Assembly: GCF_947504215.1 (NCBI RefSeq)
Contig: NZ_CANNGO010000001.1
Coordinates: 682,001-746,000, forward strand
Direction of reading: 5' to 3'
Length of the DNA stretch: 64,000 nucleotides
DNA from: an uncultured Ruegeria sp.
GTDB taxonomy: Bacteria > Pseudomonadota > Alphaproteobacteria > Rhodobacterales > Rhodobacteraceae
The position numbers were made by a program, and so were the translations under genes. The notes under the pieces were generated by a model. The model had not been told where the DNA came from. It saw nothing but the letters and a program-made list of their open reading frames with translations, and did no database searches. Of this stretch, positions 1 through 8,229 are shown piece by piece; positions within the stretch are counted from its first letter, which is position 1, and each line of letters starts with the position of its first letter.

Positions 1-474
1 TTCATCGCTGATATCGTCGCCCAACTCGCCAAGAATGGTGTCCTTTTCCTGTTCATCCAGTTCACCATCCGACTTGGCAGCCTGGATCATGGCGCGGAGC
101 ATCAGTTTGGCCTGTTCCTCCATCGCCGCACCGGCTGGTGTGCCTTGGAAAACTGTCTCCATCATATTTGTTGTTTGCTGGCTTCCGGTTCTGGCGGCGC
201 CCTGCATTGCGTTCAGCAAGCCGCCCAGACCGGCTGCGCCTGCGGCGCCGCCGCCCATTCCCATTTTGCCCATCATGTCCTGCAGACCAGAAGCACCGCC
301 GGGCATCCCGAACTGCTCGGCCATTTTGCCCAACTGGTCCATTCCGAACCCACCGCCTGACCCTTTCATCATATCCTGCAAACCAGCCATGCCGCCCATC
401 TGCTTGTACTTATCCAAACCTTTGGCCGCCGCAAATCCCACCGCAACCGAAGCCAGCGCTTTCATGAAACTCAT
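1..474 (-). CDS. DUF533 / TerB-like protein (C-terminus outside window)
   Basis: The minus-strand frame is open from an ATG at 474 to the window edge (158 codons, no stop), so the C-terminus is missing. The start is preceded by a GGGAGGAAAG ribosome site. The N-terminus (MSFMKALASVAVGFAAAKG) is a short hydrophobic stretch. Residues about 25-105 are rich in Gly, Met and Ala with repeated LQDMM units. From about residue 120 a helical segment begins (MIQAAKSDGELDEQE), which matches the acidic start of the TerB-like fold found at the end of DUF533/YebE proteins. The family is membrane-associated and of unknown function. The assignment rests on this layout, since the diagnostic C-terminal half is not visible. 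Confidence 0.72.
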   Translation of the reverse strand, partial: MSFMKALASVAVGFAAAKGLDKYKQMGGMAGLQDMMKGSGGGFGMDQLGKMAEQFGMPGGASGLQDMMGKMGMGGGAAGAAGLGGLLNAMQGAARTGSQQTTNMMETVFQGTPAGAAMEEQAKLMLRAMIQAAKSDGELDEQEKDTILGELGDDISDE

Positions 475-638
475 AACTTTCCTCCCAGACTCCTACTGCA
501 ATCCGTTTTCAAACTGTAACAGCGGATCGAAGATTAGAATACTGCTCATAGGATTACCTGGGGTGTCGCAAATCCACTCTGCAAGAAGACAAGAGACCCA
601 GCACATTCGGCTTAACGCTGGCCGCTCAAAAAGAACAT

Positions 639-1038
639 GCGCGGAGGGCCTGTAAGCCGGATCTTGTTCCGGGGTTGCCCCCTTCGATGACCATTCCTCT
701 AGGCCGCGCATTGCTGCGCGGCTCAAGCTGCCAACCCGGTCCCTCTCGGCCAAGACGTGCTTAGCGGTGGTATCGGCTGATGCCGACCAACCCGCGCGGG
801 GACCCTATTTGGCATTGCTCCCGGTGGGGCTTGCCGTGCCACCGCTGTTGCCAGCGGCGCGGTGGGCTCTTACCCCACCGTTTCACCCTTACCACGGATC
901 GAAATCCGAGGCGGTCTGATTTCTGTGGCGCTTTCCGTCGGGTTTCCCCGCCCGGGCGTTACCCGGCACCGTTGCCTTGTGGAGTCCGGACTTTCCTCTC
1001 GGGCCCTCAGGCCCCAGCGGCCATCCGGCCCTCCGCGC
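639..1038 (-). ncRNA. rnpB: RNase P RNA, bacterial type A
   Basis: Read on the minus strand, positions 1038-1027 (GCGCGGAGGGCC) pair perfectly with 650-639 (GGCCCTCCGCGC), giving a 12-bp P1 helix that fixes both ends. Just inside the 5' end is GAGGAAAGTCCGGACTCC, the conserved P3/P4 region. The 3' part carries the universal GCAAATAGGGTCC-type and AAGATCCGGCTTAC segments, and a GTGAAACGGTGGGGTAAGAG block lies in the middle. The length of about 400 nt is normal for alphaproteobacterial type A RNA. The RNA is the catalytic subunit of the ribozyme that removes tRNA 5' leaders. No protein gene in this interval is credible. Confidence 0.96.
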
Positions 1039-1127
1039 GAGGGTTCAGGTATGACGGGCGACGCCGCAGGTCAAGCTCCGTTTGGGCAGGAAGGGGCCAG
1101 CCTCTTCTTGGCCTTTGGCCAATTCAT

Positions 1128-1156
1128 CCCCGGGATATTTTGAGCCAGATGAGAAG
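1128..1156 (+). repeat. dispersed motif, copy 1 (CCCCGGGATATTT...GCCAGATGA)
   Basis: The block CCCCGGGATATTTT, two bases, then GCCAGATGAGAAG lies between the 5' end of the RNase P gene and the end of the amidase gene. Nearly the same block occurs at 44725-44751 behind a hairpin. From memory, motifs of this kind are common between genes in Rhodobacteraceae genomes, which I cannot verify here. Confidence 0.6.
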
Positions 1157-1161
1157 GTGGA

Positions 1162-1848
1162 TCAGGTCGAGAGGGCTGTATAACCGAGCGGCGGGACATC
1201 TTCAGGTGTCAGTGGGCCTTTGGCCCATGGTCTGTACCGGAGACGAACCGCTGTAAGCAGGGTGGCGTCGTCGGCATCAGAGGTGAAACCTGCATCCCTT
1301 GCTAACGCGCGAAACTCATCCATCGAAACACTCTCTGAGCATTGGGCGCATCCGCGCTGTTTTGCCAGCTGTTGATGTTCCAGTCTTTGCCAATCGAATT
1401 TGGCACCTGGATCAGACTTACGCCCGGGCGCCATATCGGAATGGCCTATGACGCCGTCCGGCGCGATGGTCCATCGGTCCATGATGCCGGGGAGCAGACG
1501 CTCTAACGCATCCATTTGAGGCTGCGCAAATGGGTGGTCGCCCTTATTGTCCAGCTCGATCCCGATGGAACGCGAGTTGATGTCATCCTTGCCGTGCCAC
1601 TCACCGGCGCCTGCGTGCCAGGCACGATCTTCTTCGCGTACCATCTGCCAAACGGTCCCGTCGGCACCGATCAGATAGTGTGCTGAAACCTGCGCTTGTG
1701 GATCGCACAAACGATCAAGCGCCGCCTTGGCGCTGTCCATAGCGGTGTAGTGGATGACGATGAGGGACGGCAGCAACCCATCTCGGCGCTGGTCGAAATT
1801 AGGCGATGGGCGCCAGATCGGCGTCAGTCGGTCAGTTGTTGACGGCAC
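1162..1848 (-). CDS. ampD: N-acetylmuramoyl-L-alanine amidase, AmpD type
   Basis: The protein is 228 aa with an Amidase_2 fold, cleaving the amide between N-acetylmuramic acid and the stem peptide during cell-wall recycling. Visible motifs are the first zinc His in IVIHYTAM (about residue 33), the WHAGAGEWHG loop, the family motif SIGIELDNKG, and the second zinc pair in HSDMAPGRKSDPGAKFDW. A C-terminal helical tail (about 185-228) resembles a small peptidoglycan-binding extension. I chose the GTG at 1848 because the protein then starts just before the conserved TPIWRPSPNFD region. The open frame runs to an ATG at 1932, deep inside the upstream lipoprotein gene. The GTG overlaps the last codons of that gene (stop at 1832), suggesting translational coupling. 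No signal peptide is seen, so a cytoplasmic recycling role is likely. Confidence 0.9.
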   Translation of the reverse strand: MPSTTDRLTPIWRPSPNFDQRRDGLLPSLIVIHYTAMDSAKAALDRLCDPQAQVSAHYLIGADGTVWQMVREEDRAWHAGAGEWHGKDDINSRSIGIELDNKGDHPFAQPQMDALERLLPGIMDRWTIAPDGVIGHSDMAPGRKSDPGAKFDWQRLEHQQLAKQRGCAQCSESVSMDEFRALARDAGFTSDADDATLLTAVRLRYRPWAKGPLTPEDVPPLGYTALST

Positions 1849-2536
1849 TGCGAAACGGGCTGGGGTCCCAGCTGCAGGCAAACCCATCCCCATCCGGGTC
1901 CAGACCCTTGCGATCACGCTGAGGGCCCCCATTCGACAAAAATTCTATCTGAGCTTGGTCGGATGACGGGAATTGGGCGCAATTTCGCTGGGCCTTGGCT
2001 TGCAAGTTAAACCCAGCCCGGCTGTAAAGCTGGGCACCAACGGGGTTCGTGGTGCTCAGCGCGTATTGTACGATGTTAGGTTGGCCGTCAGCGCTGCGTT
2101 CGGGAACGGCGGTCGGGGCAACGACCTCGTATGTTTGACGGTTCTGGTCGATCCGGGCAGCATCGGATTCGATGCTGCGGCGTTCGGACACGGCGGCAAA
2201 GTCCTGTTCGTCGGAAATCCCTGTGTTGCTCGCGGCCGTGGCTGCAACTGCCGTTGCGCCTGCCGCCCCAGAGGTGCTGGCCAATGCGGCCGCTGTCTGG
2301 TTGGCGATATCGGCATTTGACCCCGTCGCCGCGAGAACCGTGCCCTGCGCGCCCAGAGTTTCCTGCGACACATCAGCAGGGGCCAAAAGGGGATCGTAAA
2401 CCGCGCCCTGCCCCGCCAGCTCAGCCTCGCGCTGCGCCTGATATTGTGGCGTGTTGAAACCCGTACCGGTAACCGGCGCAACTGTATTGCACGCAGCGAT
2501 AAGTGCGACGGTGGGGATCAAAGGCATAAAGCGCAT
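1832..2536 (-). CDS. excalibur-domain lipoprotein
   Basis: This is a 234-aa predicted lipoprotein. The signal is MRFMPLIPTVALIAAC with the lipidated Cys at residue 16. A long Ala/Thr/Gln-rich low-complexity region (about 35-130) follows, then the C-terminal module NCAQFPSSDQAQIEFLSNGG and DPDGDGFACSW. The last segment is the calcium-binding excalibur motif (DxDxDGxxC). The start at 2536 is used because it gives a clean lipobox; an upstream ATG at 2584 would overlap the gatA stop region. It overlaps the amidase gene by 17 bp, so the two are probably co-translated and may act together at the cell wall (inference). Confidence 0.8.
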   Translation of the reverse strand: MRFMPLIPTVALIAACNTVAPVTGTGFNTPQYQAQREAELAGQGAVYDPLLAPADVSQETLGAQGTVLAATGSNADIANQTAAALASTSGAAGATAVAATAASNTGISDEQDFAAVSERRSIESDAARIDQNRQTYEVVAPTAVPERSADGQPNIVQYALSTTNPVGAQLYSRAGFNLQAKAQRNCAQFPSSDQAQIEFLSNGGPQRDRKGLDPDGDGFACSWDPSPFRSAVNN

Positions 2537-2574
2537 TCGATGGCTCCGTATCTGTTGTCCTAGCGGCCCGAGGC

Positions 2575-4062
2575 TTACCACCATTTTCCAGGCTTGGCCA
2601 CAAAACCAGCCGCGTTTTCCAGCGCATAGGCGGTGTTGAGCAGGTCACCTTCATCCCAAGGGCGCCCGATCAGCTGCAAACCCAAAGGCAAGCCGTGCGA
2701 ATCCAGGCCAGCTGGCACCGAAATACCTGGCAAACCAGCCAGGTTCACGGTGACCGTAAAGACGTCGTTCAAGTACATTTGAACCGGATCCGCCTCGGTC
2801 ATTTCGCCCAGACCAAAGGCGGCCGATGGTGTCGCAGGCGTCAGGATGGCGTCGATGCCATTGGCAAACACATCCTCAAAGTCTTTCTTGATCAGGTTCC
2901 GCACCTTACGCGCCCGATTGTAGTAAGCGTCGTAGAAACCAGCCGACAAAACATAAGTCCCGATCATCACACGGCGCTGCACCTCATGGCCAAAGCCTTC
3001 GGCGCGGGTCTTTTCATACATTTCAGTGATGCCGTCGCCCTGCGCCAGCGTGGCCCGGCGGCCATAGCGCACTCCGTCGTAGCGTGCGAGGTTGGAGGAG
3101 GCTTCGGCCGGGGCAATCACATAATAAGCTGGCAGTGCGTATTTGGTGTGCGGCAACGAGATATCGACCATCTCGGCGCCCGCATCCTTTAGCATCGCGG
3201 CGCCATCGGCCCAGAGCCTTTCGATCTCGGGCGGCATTCCGTCCATACGGTATTCCTTGGGGATACCGATTTTCTTTCCTCGGATGTCGCCGGTCAGCAT
3301 CGCCTCAAAATTAGGGACAGCCAATTCGGCACTGGTCGAGTCTTTGGGATCGTGTCCACACATGGTTTCAAGCATGATCGCCGCGTCGCGCACGTTCTTG
3401 GTCATCGGTCCAGCCTGATCCAGCGAGGACGCAAACGCCACGATGCCCCAGCGCGAGCAGCGGCCGTAGGTCGGCTTGATGCCGGTGATGCCCACAAATG
3501 CTGCCGGTTGGCGGATCGATCCGCCAGTATCGGTGCCGGTCGCAGCCAGGCACAGATCTGCGGAAACGGCCGAGGCGGAACCGCCCGACGAGCCGCCCGG
3601 TGTCAGCTGCGCGTCATCGTTACCACGCCGCCATGGGCTGACCGCGTTGCCATAGGCAGAGGTTTCGTTGGACGATCCCATGGCAAACTCATCCATGTTC
3701 AGCTTGCCCAGCATCACCGCACCGGCGTCAGCCAGTTGCTGCGACACAGTGGATTCGTACTCCGGTTTGAACCCTTCCAGAATCTTTGAAGCGGCCTGAG
3801 ACGGCACGCCCTTGGTGCAGAACAGATCCTTGATGCCGATCGGAAGGCCACACATCGACGGCGCATCACCGCCATTGATACGCACGTCCGCCGCCTTGGC
3901 ACGTTCCAGCGCGATCTCGGGCGTCTTGTGAACAAAGGCGTTCAGCGCGTCGGCCTCATCAATAGCCTTAAGGCAGGATTCGGTCAGCTCGACCGAAGTC
4001 ACATCGCCGGCGCGCAGCGCGTCACGGGCTTCGGCCAGACCCAGTTTATTCAGATCGCTCAT
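2575..4062 (-). CDS. gatA: Asp-tRNA(Asn)/Glu-tRNA(Gln) amidotransferase subunit A
   Basis: The protein is 495 aa, normal for GatA. It releases ammonia from glutamine for the GatCAB complex that converts Glu-tRNA(Gln) to Gln-tRNA(Gln). The amidase-signature triad is complete: Lys about 78 in GIKD, cis-Ser about 158 in the GGSSGGSAS glycine-rich motif, and the nucleophile Ser about 182 in [12 protein letters not shown]. The gene starts 3 bp after the gatC stop, so the two form one transcript. gatB is not in the window, as is common when gatB is unlinked. Confidence 0.97.
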   Translation of the reverse strand: MSDLNKLGLAEARDALRAGDVTSVELTESCLKAIDEADALNAFVHKTPEIALERAKAADVRINGGDAPSMCGLPIGIKDLFCTKGVPSQAASKILEGFKPEYESTVSQQLADAGAVMLGKLNMDEFAMGSSNETSAYGNAVSPWRRGNDDAQLTPGGSSGGSASAVSADLCLAATGTDTGGSIRQPAAFVGITGIKPTYGRCSRWGIVAFASSLDQAGPMTKNVRDAAIMLETMCGHDPKDSTSAELAVPNFEAMLTGDIRGKKIGIPKEYRMDGMPPEIERLWADGAAMLKDAGAEMVDISLPHTKYALPAYYVIAPAEASSNLARYDGVRYGRRATLAQGDGITEMYEKTRAEGFGHEVQRRVMIGTYVLSAGFYDAYYNRARKVRNLIKKDFEDVFANGIDAILTPATPSAAFGLGEMTEADPVQMYLNDVFTVTVNLAGLPGISVPAGLDSHGLPLGLQLIGRPWDEGDLLNTAYALENAAGFVAKPGKWW

Positions 4063-4065
4063 GTC

Positions 4066-4353
4066 TTACTCCACCACTTTGGGCACTGCGAAAAACCCCT
4101 CTCGCGCATCGGGGGCGTTGGCCAGAACCTTGTCCTGCTGGTTGCCGTCGGTGACCACATCTTCACGTCGTTTCAGGCGCATAGGCTCGACCGAGACCAT
4201 CGGTTCAACCCCATCGACATCGACTTCGTTCAGTTGCTCGATGAACCCCAGGATCGTGTTGAATTCCGAGGCCAGCGCCGGCAGCGCGTCATCCTCGACC
4301 TTGATCCGGGCCAGTTTGGCCACCTTAGCGGCGGTGCTTTGGTCAATCGACAT
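4066..4353 (-). CDS. gatC: Asp-tRNA(Asn)/Glu-tRNA(Gln) amidotransferase subunit C
   Basis: This 95-aa small subunit stabilises GatA in the GatCAB complex. The family pattern is clear: an N-terminal helix STAAKVAKLARIKV, the segment EFNTILGFIEQLNEVDVDGVEPM, and a C-terminal REDVVTDG...DKVLANAPDAREGFFAVPKVVE that threads into GatA. It is the first gene of the gatC-gatA pair, read toward gatA with a 3-bp gap. The ATG at 4353 is preceded on the minus strand by GAGGGAAGCC, a fair ribosome site. Confidence 0.97.
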   Translation of the reverse strand: MSIDQSTAAKVAKLARIKVEDDALPALASEFNTILGFIEQLNEVDVDGVEPMVSVEPMRLKRREDVVTDGNQQDKVLANAPDAREGFFAVPKVVE

Positions 4354-4490
4354 CGGCTTCCCTCATATACGTTAGGGGGCATTTACCCGTCTGGCGCACC
4401 AGTCGCAAGACCGCTGAGGGTCCGGTTTCTCCATGTATCTGGCCACCCGTCCTTCCCTGCCATTCAATCCTGAATACCCGGTATGCAAAA

Positions 4491-4553
4491 AAGTAAACTA
4501 ATTAGTTCACTTTGCGCCTTGAAAACTGAACTGGACTGTTCATTTTCTATAAT
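4491..4553 (+). promoter_or_regulatory. 22-bp palindrome and putative promoter upstream of a small secreted peptide
   Basis: Positions 4491-4512 form an inverted repeat around ACTAATTAGT with only one mismatched pair, long enough for a dimeric repressor such as TetR or MarR. A perfect TATAAT lies at 4548-4553. A weak -35 (CTGAAC, 4526-4531) sits 16 bp upstream of it. The next start codon is the peptide at 4582. The palindrome would lie just upstream of the -35, or could control gatC, whose start is 138 bp away. The regulator is unknown. Confidence 0.5.
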
Positions 4554-4581
4554 GTGACACAGCACAACAACGGAGACAGAA

Positions 4582-4740
4582 ATGAAAACCTTCATCACAG
4601 CCGCCATCTTGTCTACCACCGTTCTTGCCGCACCGGCCATGGCCATGGGTGTCGACATGACCAACCTGACCCGGAACCTGAGCTTCCCCACCACAGCCTC
4701 GGAACCTGTCACCCAGGATAAAGTTAAACCGGGCAACTAA
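4582..4740 (+). CDS. small secreted peptide (52 aa)
   Basis: ATG at 4582 follows ACGGAGACAG, a usable ribosome site. The product begins MKTFITAAILSTTVLAAPAMA, a textbook signal peptide with an AxA cleavage site at about residue 21. The mature peptide is only about 31 residues, polar and rich in Thr and Asn (MGVDMTNLTRNLSFPTTASE...). A promoter-like TATAAT lies 29 bp upstream and a perfect 11-bp terminator 15 bp downstream, so it looks like a self-contained unit. I do not recognise the family; short exported proteins of this size are often found in roseobacters. Confidence 0.7.
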   Translation: MKTFITAAILSTTVLAAPAMAMGVDMTNLTRNLSFPTTASEPVTQDKVKPGN

Positions 4741-4754
4741 GCCTGCCCGAACCC

Positions 4755-4786
4755 GCCGGGTCAGATACCCCCTCGTCTGACCCGGC
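4755..4786 (+). terminator. strong intrinsic terminator
   Basis: GCCGGGTCAGA (4755-4765) and TCTGACCCGGC (4776-4786) form an 11-bp perfect stem with a 10-nt loop, just after the small peptide gene. The following sequence, AAAGGTTTATTT, is only partly T-rich. Confidence 0.75.
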
Positions 4787-4897
4787 AAAGGTTTATTTGA
4801 GTGATGCACTTGCCGCATCAAGCCGCTACCATAGCTAAGAACACGCTGGTGAACTGCTGCTACAACAAGCAGTTCCCGCAAGCCAACGGAGCGGTGA

Positions 4898-5461
4898 ATG
4901 AGCGCGCGAAAGCAAGCAGTTCTGGACGCAATAGATGCGGCCAATGCAAAAGACCCCAACATCGACAACGATCAGCCCGAAGCTTTGCTCTATGGGTCAA
5001 GGATGAGCGCAGAACTGGATCGCTTGTTTCCGGATGCGTCTGACGAATTGCAGATCGCCGCGCGTGGCCAGCATATCGAACGCTGGAAACTTGCCCGCAG
5101 TGAATACCCAGATGGGCGCGCAGGATATCTGGCCTGGCGCAAGGCCCAAGGGGTGCATCATGCCGATGTTGTCATGTCGCTTATGATCCAGAACGGATAC
5201 AGCGGGGATCAGGCGGAAACGGTCGGACGAATGCTGCGCAAGCAGGGCATCAAGCGCGACGCCGAAGTGCAAGCGCTAGAGGATGTGATCTGTTTCGTCT
5301 TTCTCAAGTGGTATTTCCAACCCTTCGCCGCGAAGCACTCGGCCGAGAAAATCAAGCGCATCGTTGAAAAGACCGCGCGCAAGATGTCAGCAGAAGGTCG
5401 CGCCAGGGTGTTGAGCCAGTTTGAGCTGCCGGCCGACCTGGCCGCCTCATTTCAAAACTGA
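4898..5461 (+). CDS. DUF4202 family protein
   Basis: This 187-aa protein shows the DUF4202 pattern from the first residues: AIDAANAKDPN, then HIERWKLARSEYPDGRAGYLAWRKAQGVHHADV and a C-terminal ALEDVICFVFLKWYF block. The His and Glu residues in the HIERW and LEDVICFVFL segments suggest an HD-like all-alpha metal site, but the function of the family is unknown. The start is supported by ACGGAGCGGTG upstream. No signal peptide or membrane segment is seen. The gene stands alone; an AT-rich stretch with eight T residues follows the stop. Confidence 0.88.
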   Translation: MSARKQAVLDAIDAANAKDPNIDNDQPEALLYGSRMSAELDRLFPDASDELQIAARGQHIERWKLARSEYPDGRAGYLAWRKAQGVHHADVVMSLMIQNGYSGDQAETVGRMLRKQGIKRDAEVQALEDVICFVFLKWYFQPFAAKHSAEKIKRIVEKTARKMSAEGRARVLSQFELPADLAASFQN

Positions 5462-5557
5462 CGGATACTGATACCGATTTTTTTTGGATCTTAATGGTGC
5501 GTTTACCATTTAAGTCTCCTATTGAGACTCTCGAAATCATCTTAATTCAGGTCTCAC

Positions 5558-6247
5558 ATGCCAAGAAAATTCATTCTACTTATTGGGTTACTCAGCTTCT
5601 TGCTCGGGTGCCAGGAGGCACCGTCTAGTCAACCAGATGCAAAAATCATTGTCGTTGGTGATTCTCTTATGGCGTGGAATTCTACCTCCGGCTCCTCGAT
5701 CCCGGATGTGATTGAAAAGAGTGTCGGGTCTGCGGTCATCGACAGAACAGTACCGGCTGCGTGGTTGCAAACTCAGTTCGACACAGATGACAGGCCCAAA
5801 ACCGGCGTTCAGGCGCAATTTGTCGAAGGTGATTGGAAATGGGCAATCGTCAACGGTGGCGGCAATGATCTGATGCTGGGCTGCGGTTGTTCGCGTTGCG
5901 ACGCCGTATTGGACAGAATGATCTCGGTTGATGGGAAGTCTGGTCAGATCCCGCGATTCCTGCGCCGCATACGGGACCGTGGCACCCAGGTCATTTATGT
6001 CGGATATCTGCGCAGCCCCAAACTGCTGACACCTATTGAGCACTGTAAAGCCGAAGGTGATGAGTTTGAGGCCCGGATTGCCCGTCTCGCACAACAAGAA
6101 CAAGGTATTACGTTCGTCTCAAACCATGATGTCGCACGCCCAGGTGATGCGTCGTATTTCTCGTTTGACCTGATCCACCCCTCCCGAAAGTCCAGTCGCA
6201 TCATTGGCGAGCGGATCGCAAATGTTATTAAAAGCGAAGGGCTTTGA
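5558..6247 (+). CDS. SGNH/GDSL-type lipoprotein hydrolase
   Basis: This 229-aa protein has a lipoprotein signal (MPRKFILLIGLLSFLLGC, Cys 18). Block I is IIVVGDSLMAW with the GDS nucleophile Ser, block III is GGGND, and block V is FDLIHPS with the catalytic Asp and His. A Cys cluster (GCGCSRCD) after GGGND is unusual. The fold suggests an esterase or deacylase in the periplasm; the substrate is unknown. Its stop codon directly abuts the stop of the convergent gene on the other strand (6247/6248). Confidence 0.85.
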   Translation: MPRKFILLIGLLSFLLGCQEAPSSQPDAKIIVVGDSLMAWNSTSGSSIPDVIEKSVGSAVIDRTVPAAWLQTQFDTDDRPKTGVQAQFVEGDWKWAIVNGGGNDLMLGCGCSRCDAVLDRMISVDGKSGQIPRFLRRIRDRGTQVIYVGYLRSPKLLTPIEHCKAEGDEFEARIARLAQQEQGITFVSNHDVARPGDASYFSFDLIHPSRKSSRIIGERIANVIKSEGL

Positions 6248-6934
6248 TCACGCCTTCGATCCGCGCCCGGGATTTGCATCTTGTGCGCGACGCCGCAAAA
6301 TAGCGGCCCGATATACTTCGATCATCCAACCCAGCATGATGGCGTTCACAATGTGCCACAAGAAATGCGTGCCCATGGGCCATTGCCCGCAGATCGGGAT
6401 GTCCATAGCGCGAAACGTGATCGACAAGATCAGGACTAAAGCGCCAGCCGCCATTCCCTTTGCCAGGCTCGGATCGCGGCTGCGCAGGGCAACGGCATAG
6501 ATCAATATGAGCAAAGGAACCGGAGCGTAGACTGCAGACCCGCCCAGCCCGGGGACGAATTGAAACAGGGGAGCAGTCGCGGCCGCGTAAGGAAGGAACA
6601 GCAGAGTCCCGCCCAGCGCATATGCAGGTGACATGCCCCAAGCGTCTCGATTCACCGCGAATATGTAAATCAGAATAAACAGCAATATGGGTGTGGTATC
6701 TGCGATGGCAGCCCAAACCTGCGCATGGGTGTGGAACAGATAGCTTCCAATCCCGATAGCCGCCAACATGATGACCAACGCCGTGGCCAATGGCAGTTTC
6801 TCACCCCGAACACGCCGCCACATGACCCAGGCCGCAATCAAAAAAGCCGCATTTGTAACAGCGTTGATGGGTTCAGCCCAATAACCAGCTGACAAGCGTT
6901 CACAATACCCGTCGATTTCCTGCATCCAGTCCAT
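6248..6934 (-). CDS. ceramidase-like (CREST superfamily) integral membrane protein
   Basis: This 228-aa protein has about seven hydrophobic segments. CREST-type features are visible: Asp/Glu and Tyr near the N-terminus (IDGYCERLSAGYWAEPINAVTN), Ser and His in GIGSYLFHTHAQVWAAIAD, and the C-terminal His pair in GTHFLWHIVNAIMLG, which together would make a membrane zinc hydrolase site. The family includes alkaline ceramidases; the bacterial substrate is unknown. It is divergent from the MBL-fold gene with 58 bp between starts. Confidence 0.8.
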   Translation of the reverse strand: MDWMQEIDGYCERLSAGYWAEPINAVTNAAFLIAAWVMWRRVRGEKLPLATALVIMLAAIGIGSYLFHTHAQVWAAIADTTPILLFILIYIFAVNRDAWGMSPAYALGGTLLFLPYAAATAPLFQFVPGLGGSAVYAPVPLLILIYAVALRSRDPSLAKGMAAGALVLILSITFRAMDIPICGQWPMGTHFLWHIVNAIMLGWMIEVYRAAILRRRAQDANPGRGSKA

Positions 6935-6992
6935 GAACTTTTACATAGCGGATGGTAAGCTGTCGCCAACAGTATGATTGGGAGGATTATTT

Positions 6993-7685
6993 ATGAAAAT
7001 TATTTGGTTGGGCCACGGCAGTTTCCGCATCGAAACCCAAGGTCAGGTATTGCTGATTGACCCATGGCTGACCGGGAACCCGGTCCTGGGCGAGGCGCAG
7101 CATGACGCCGCCCTGGAAAGCGCCACGCATATCCTGCTGACGCACACGCATTTCGACCATGTTGCCGACGTTTTGTCCCTAGCTAAGCATCTCAACATAC
7201 CCGTTGTCGGGCAATACGACCTAATGGGGTATTGGAGTGAAGCCGAAGGGATTGAAACAATTGGCTTTAACAAGGGCGGCACGGTGAACCTGAATGGCAT
7301 CAAGGTGACAATGGTGCCCGCGTCTCACAGCTCGACCTTTTCAACACCTGACGGGCTGCGCACGGGTGGCAGCGAGGTCGGATTCATGATCGCGACCGAA
7401 GGGCATGTGGTTTATGTTTCGGGCGATACCGACATCATGGCCGACATGGATTGGATGGGATATTACTACAAACCCGATATCGGCATTCTGTCAGCGGGTG
7501 GACACTTTACCATGGACATGAAAGCGACAGCCTACGCGGCCGAGCGGTATTTCAACTTCAAGACGGTCATCCCCTGCCATTACAAAACCTTCCCCATCCT
7601 AGAGCAGTCGGCTCAGGCCTTGATCGAGGGATTGCCGGGGGTGGACGTGATCGAACCTCAGCTGATGCAACCCATCACACTTTGA
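6993..7685 (+). CDS. UPF0173-type metallo-beta-lactamase-fold hydrolase
   Basis: This 230-aa protein has the metal motif THTHFDHVAD (HxHxDH). The second-shell metal ligands are in SHSSTF, in the Asp of YVSGDTDIM, and in the final His of IPCHYKTFP. MKIIWLGHGSFRIET is the usual UPF0173 start. An in-frame TTG five codons upstream exists, but GGGAGGA lies ideally placed for the ATG at 6993. The cytoplasmic substrate is unknown. Confidence 0.9.
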   Translation: MKIIWLGHGSFRIETQGQVLLIDPWLTGNPVLGEAQHDAALESATHILLTHTHFDHVADVLSLAKHLNIPVVGQYDLMGYWSEAEGIETIGFNKGGTVNLNGIKVTMVPASHSSTFSTPDGLRTGGSEVGFMIATEGHVVYVSGDTDIMADMDWMGYYYKPDIGILSAGGHFTMDMKATAYAAERYFNFKTVIPCHYKTFPILEQSAQALIEGLPGVDVIEPQLMQPITL

Positions 7686-7694
7686 TTCAAGGGG

Positions 7695-7716
7695 CTTGCC
7701 GGATCAGTCCGGCAAG
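7695..7716. terminator. bidirectional hairpin between convergent genes
   Basis: CTTGCCGGA (7695-7703) and TCCGGCAAG (7708-7716) form a perfect 9-bp stem with a TCAG loop. The loop contains the tadA stop codon on the minus strand. T-tracts on either side are weak. Confidence 0.5.
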
Positions 7717-8168
7717 TTCTGCCTGCGCGCAGCAAAAAAGGCTTTCAAAAGTGATGCGGCTTCTTCGCCAGCAATACCGTCATAAACCTCGGGGATATGA
7801 TGGGCCTGTTTGTGGGAAAAGACCCGTGCCCCGTGTGCAACGCCACCGGATTTCGGATCTGCCGCGCCATAGTAGATACGCCGAATACGCGCCGCGGCCA
7901 GCGCGGCTGCGCACATCGCGCACGGCTCCAAAGTGACGTAAATGTCGTGATCAGGTAACCGCTCGGACCCTGCCGCAGAGCATGCGGTCCGCAACGCCAA
8001 AATCTCGGCATGCGCCGTTGGATCGCTCAGTTCGCGCGTGCGATTTCCCGCCACAGACACGATCTGACCATCTGGCGCCACGATGACCGCACCGACCGGC
8101 ACCTCGCCACGGTCGCCGGCTGCGCGTGCTTCTGCCAATGCATGGGTCATATGCGTTTTGAACGTCAT
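7704..8168 (-). CDS. tadA: tRNA-specific adenosine deaminase
   Basis: This 154-aa enzyme converts A34 to inosine in tRNA-Arg(ACG). The zinc-deaminase signature is complete: His 53 and Glu 55 in AHAEILALR, and Cys 83 and Cys 86 in EPCAMCAAAL. The length is typical. It is divergent from the pseudouridine synthase gene, with 61 bp between starts, an arrangement I recall as frequent in Rhodobacterales. Confidence 0.95.
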   Translation of the reverse strand: MTFKTHMTHALAEARAAGDRGEVPVGAVIVAPDGQIVSVAGNRTRELSDPTAHAEILALRTACSAAGSERLPDHDIYVTLEPCAMCAAALAAARIRRIYYGAADPKSGGVAHGARVFSHKQAHHIPEVYDGIAGEEAASLLKAFFAARRQNLPD

Positions 8169-8229
8169 GCCCCTGACTGCAACAGAAACCTGCCTTTCGC
8201 AAGCGGGCGGGATGCGCTATGGCCCACAC

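Noticed and set aside
35..655. Long plus-strand open frame opposite the DUF533 gene
   Set aside because: It is Pro/Ser/Ala-rich, has no family features, and runs into the RNase P gene. The minus strand carries the DUF533-type protein with a good ribosome site.
780..1256. Open frames across the RNase P region
   Set aside because: The RNA secondary structure and conserved blocks explain this interval; the translations are Arg/Pro-rich noise.
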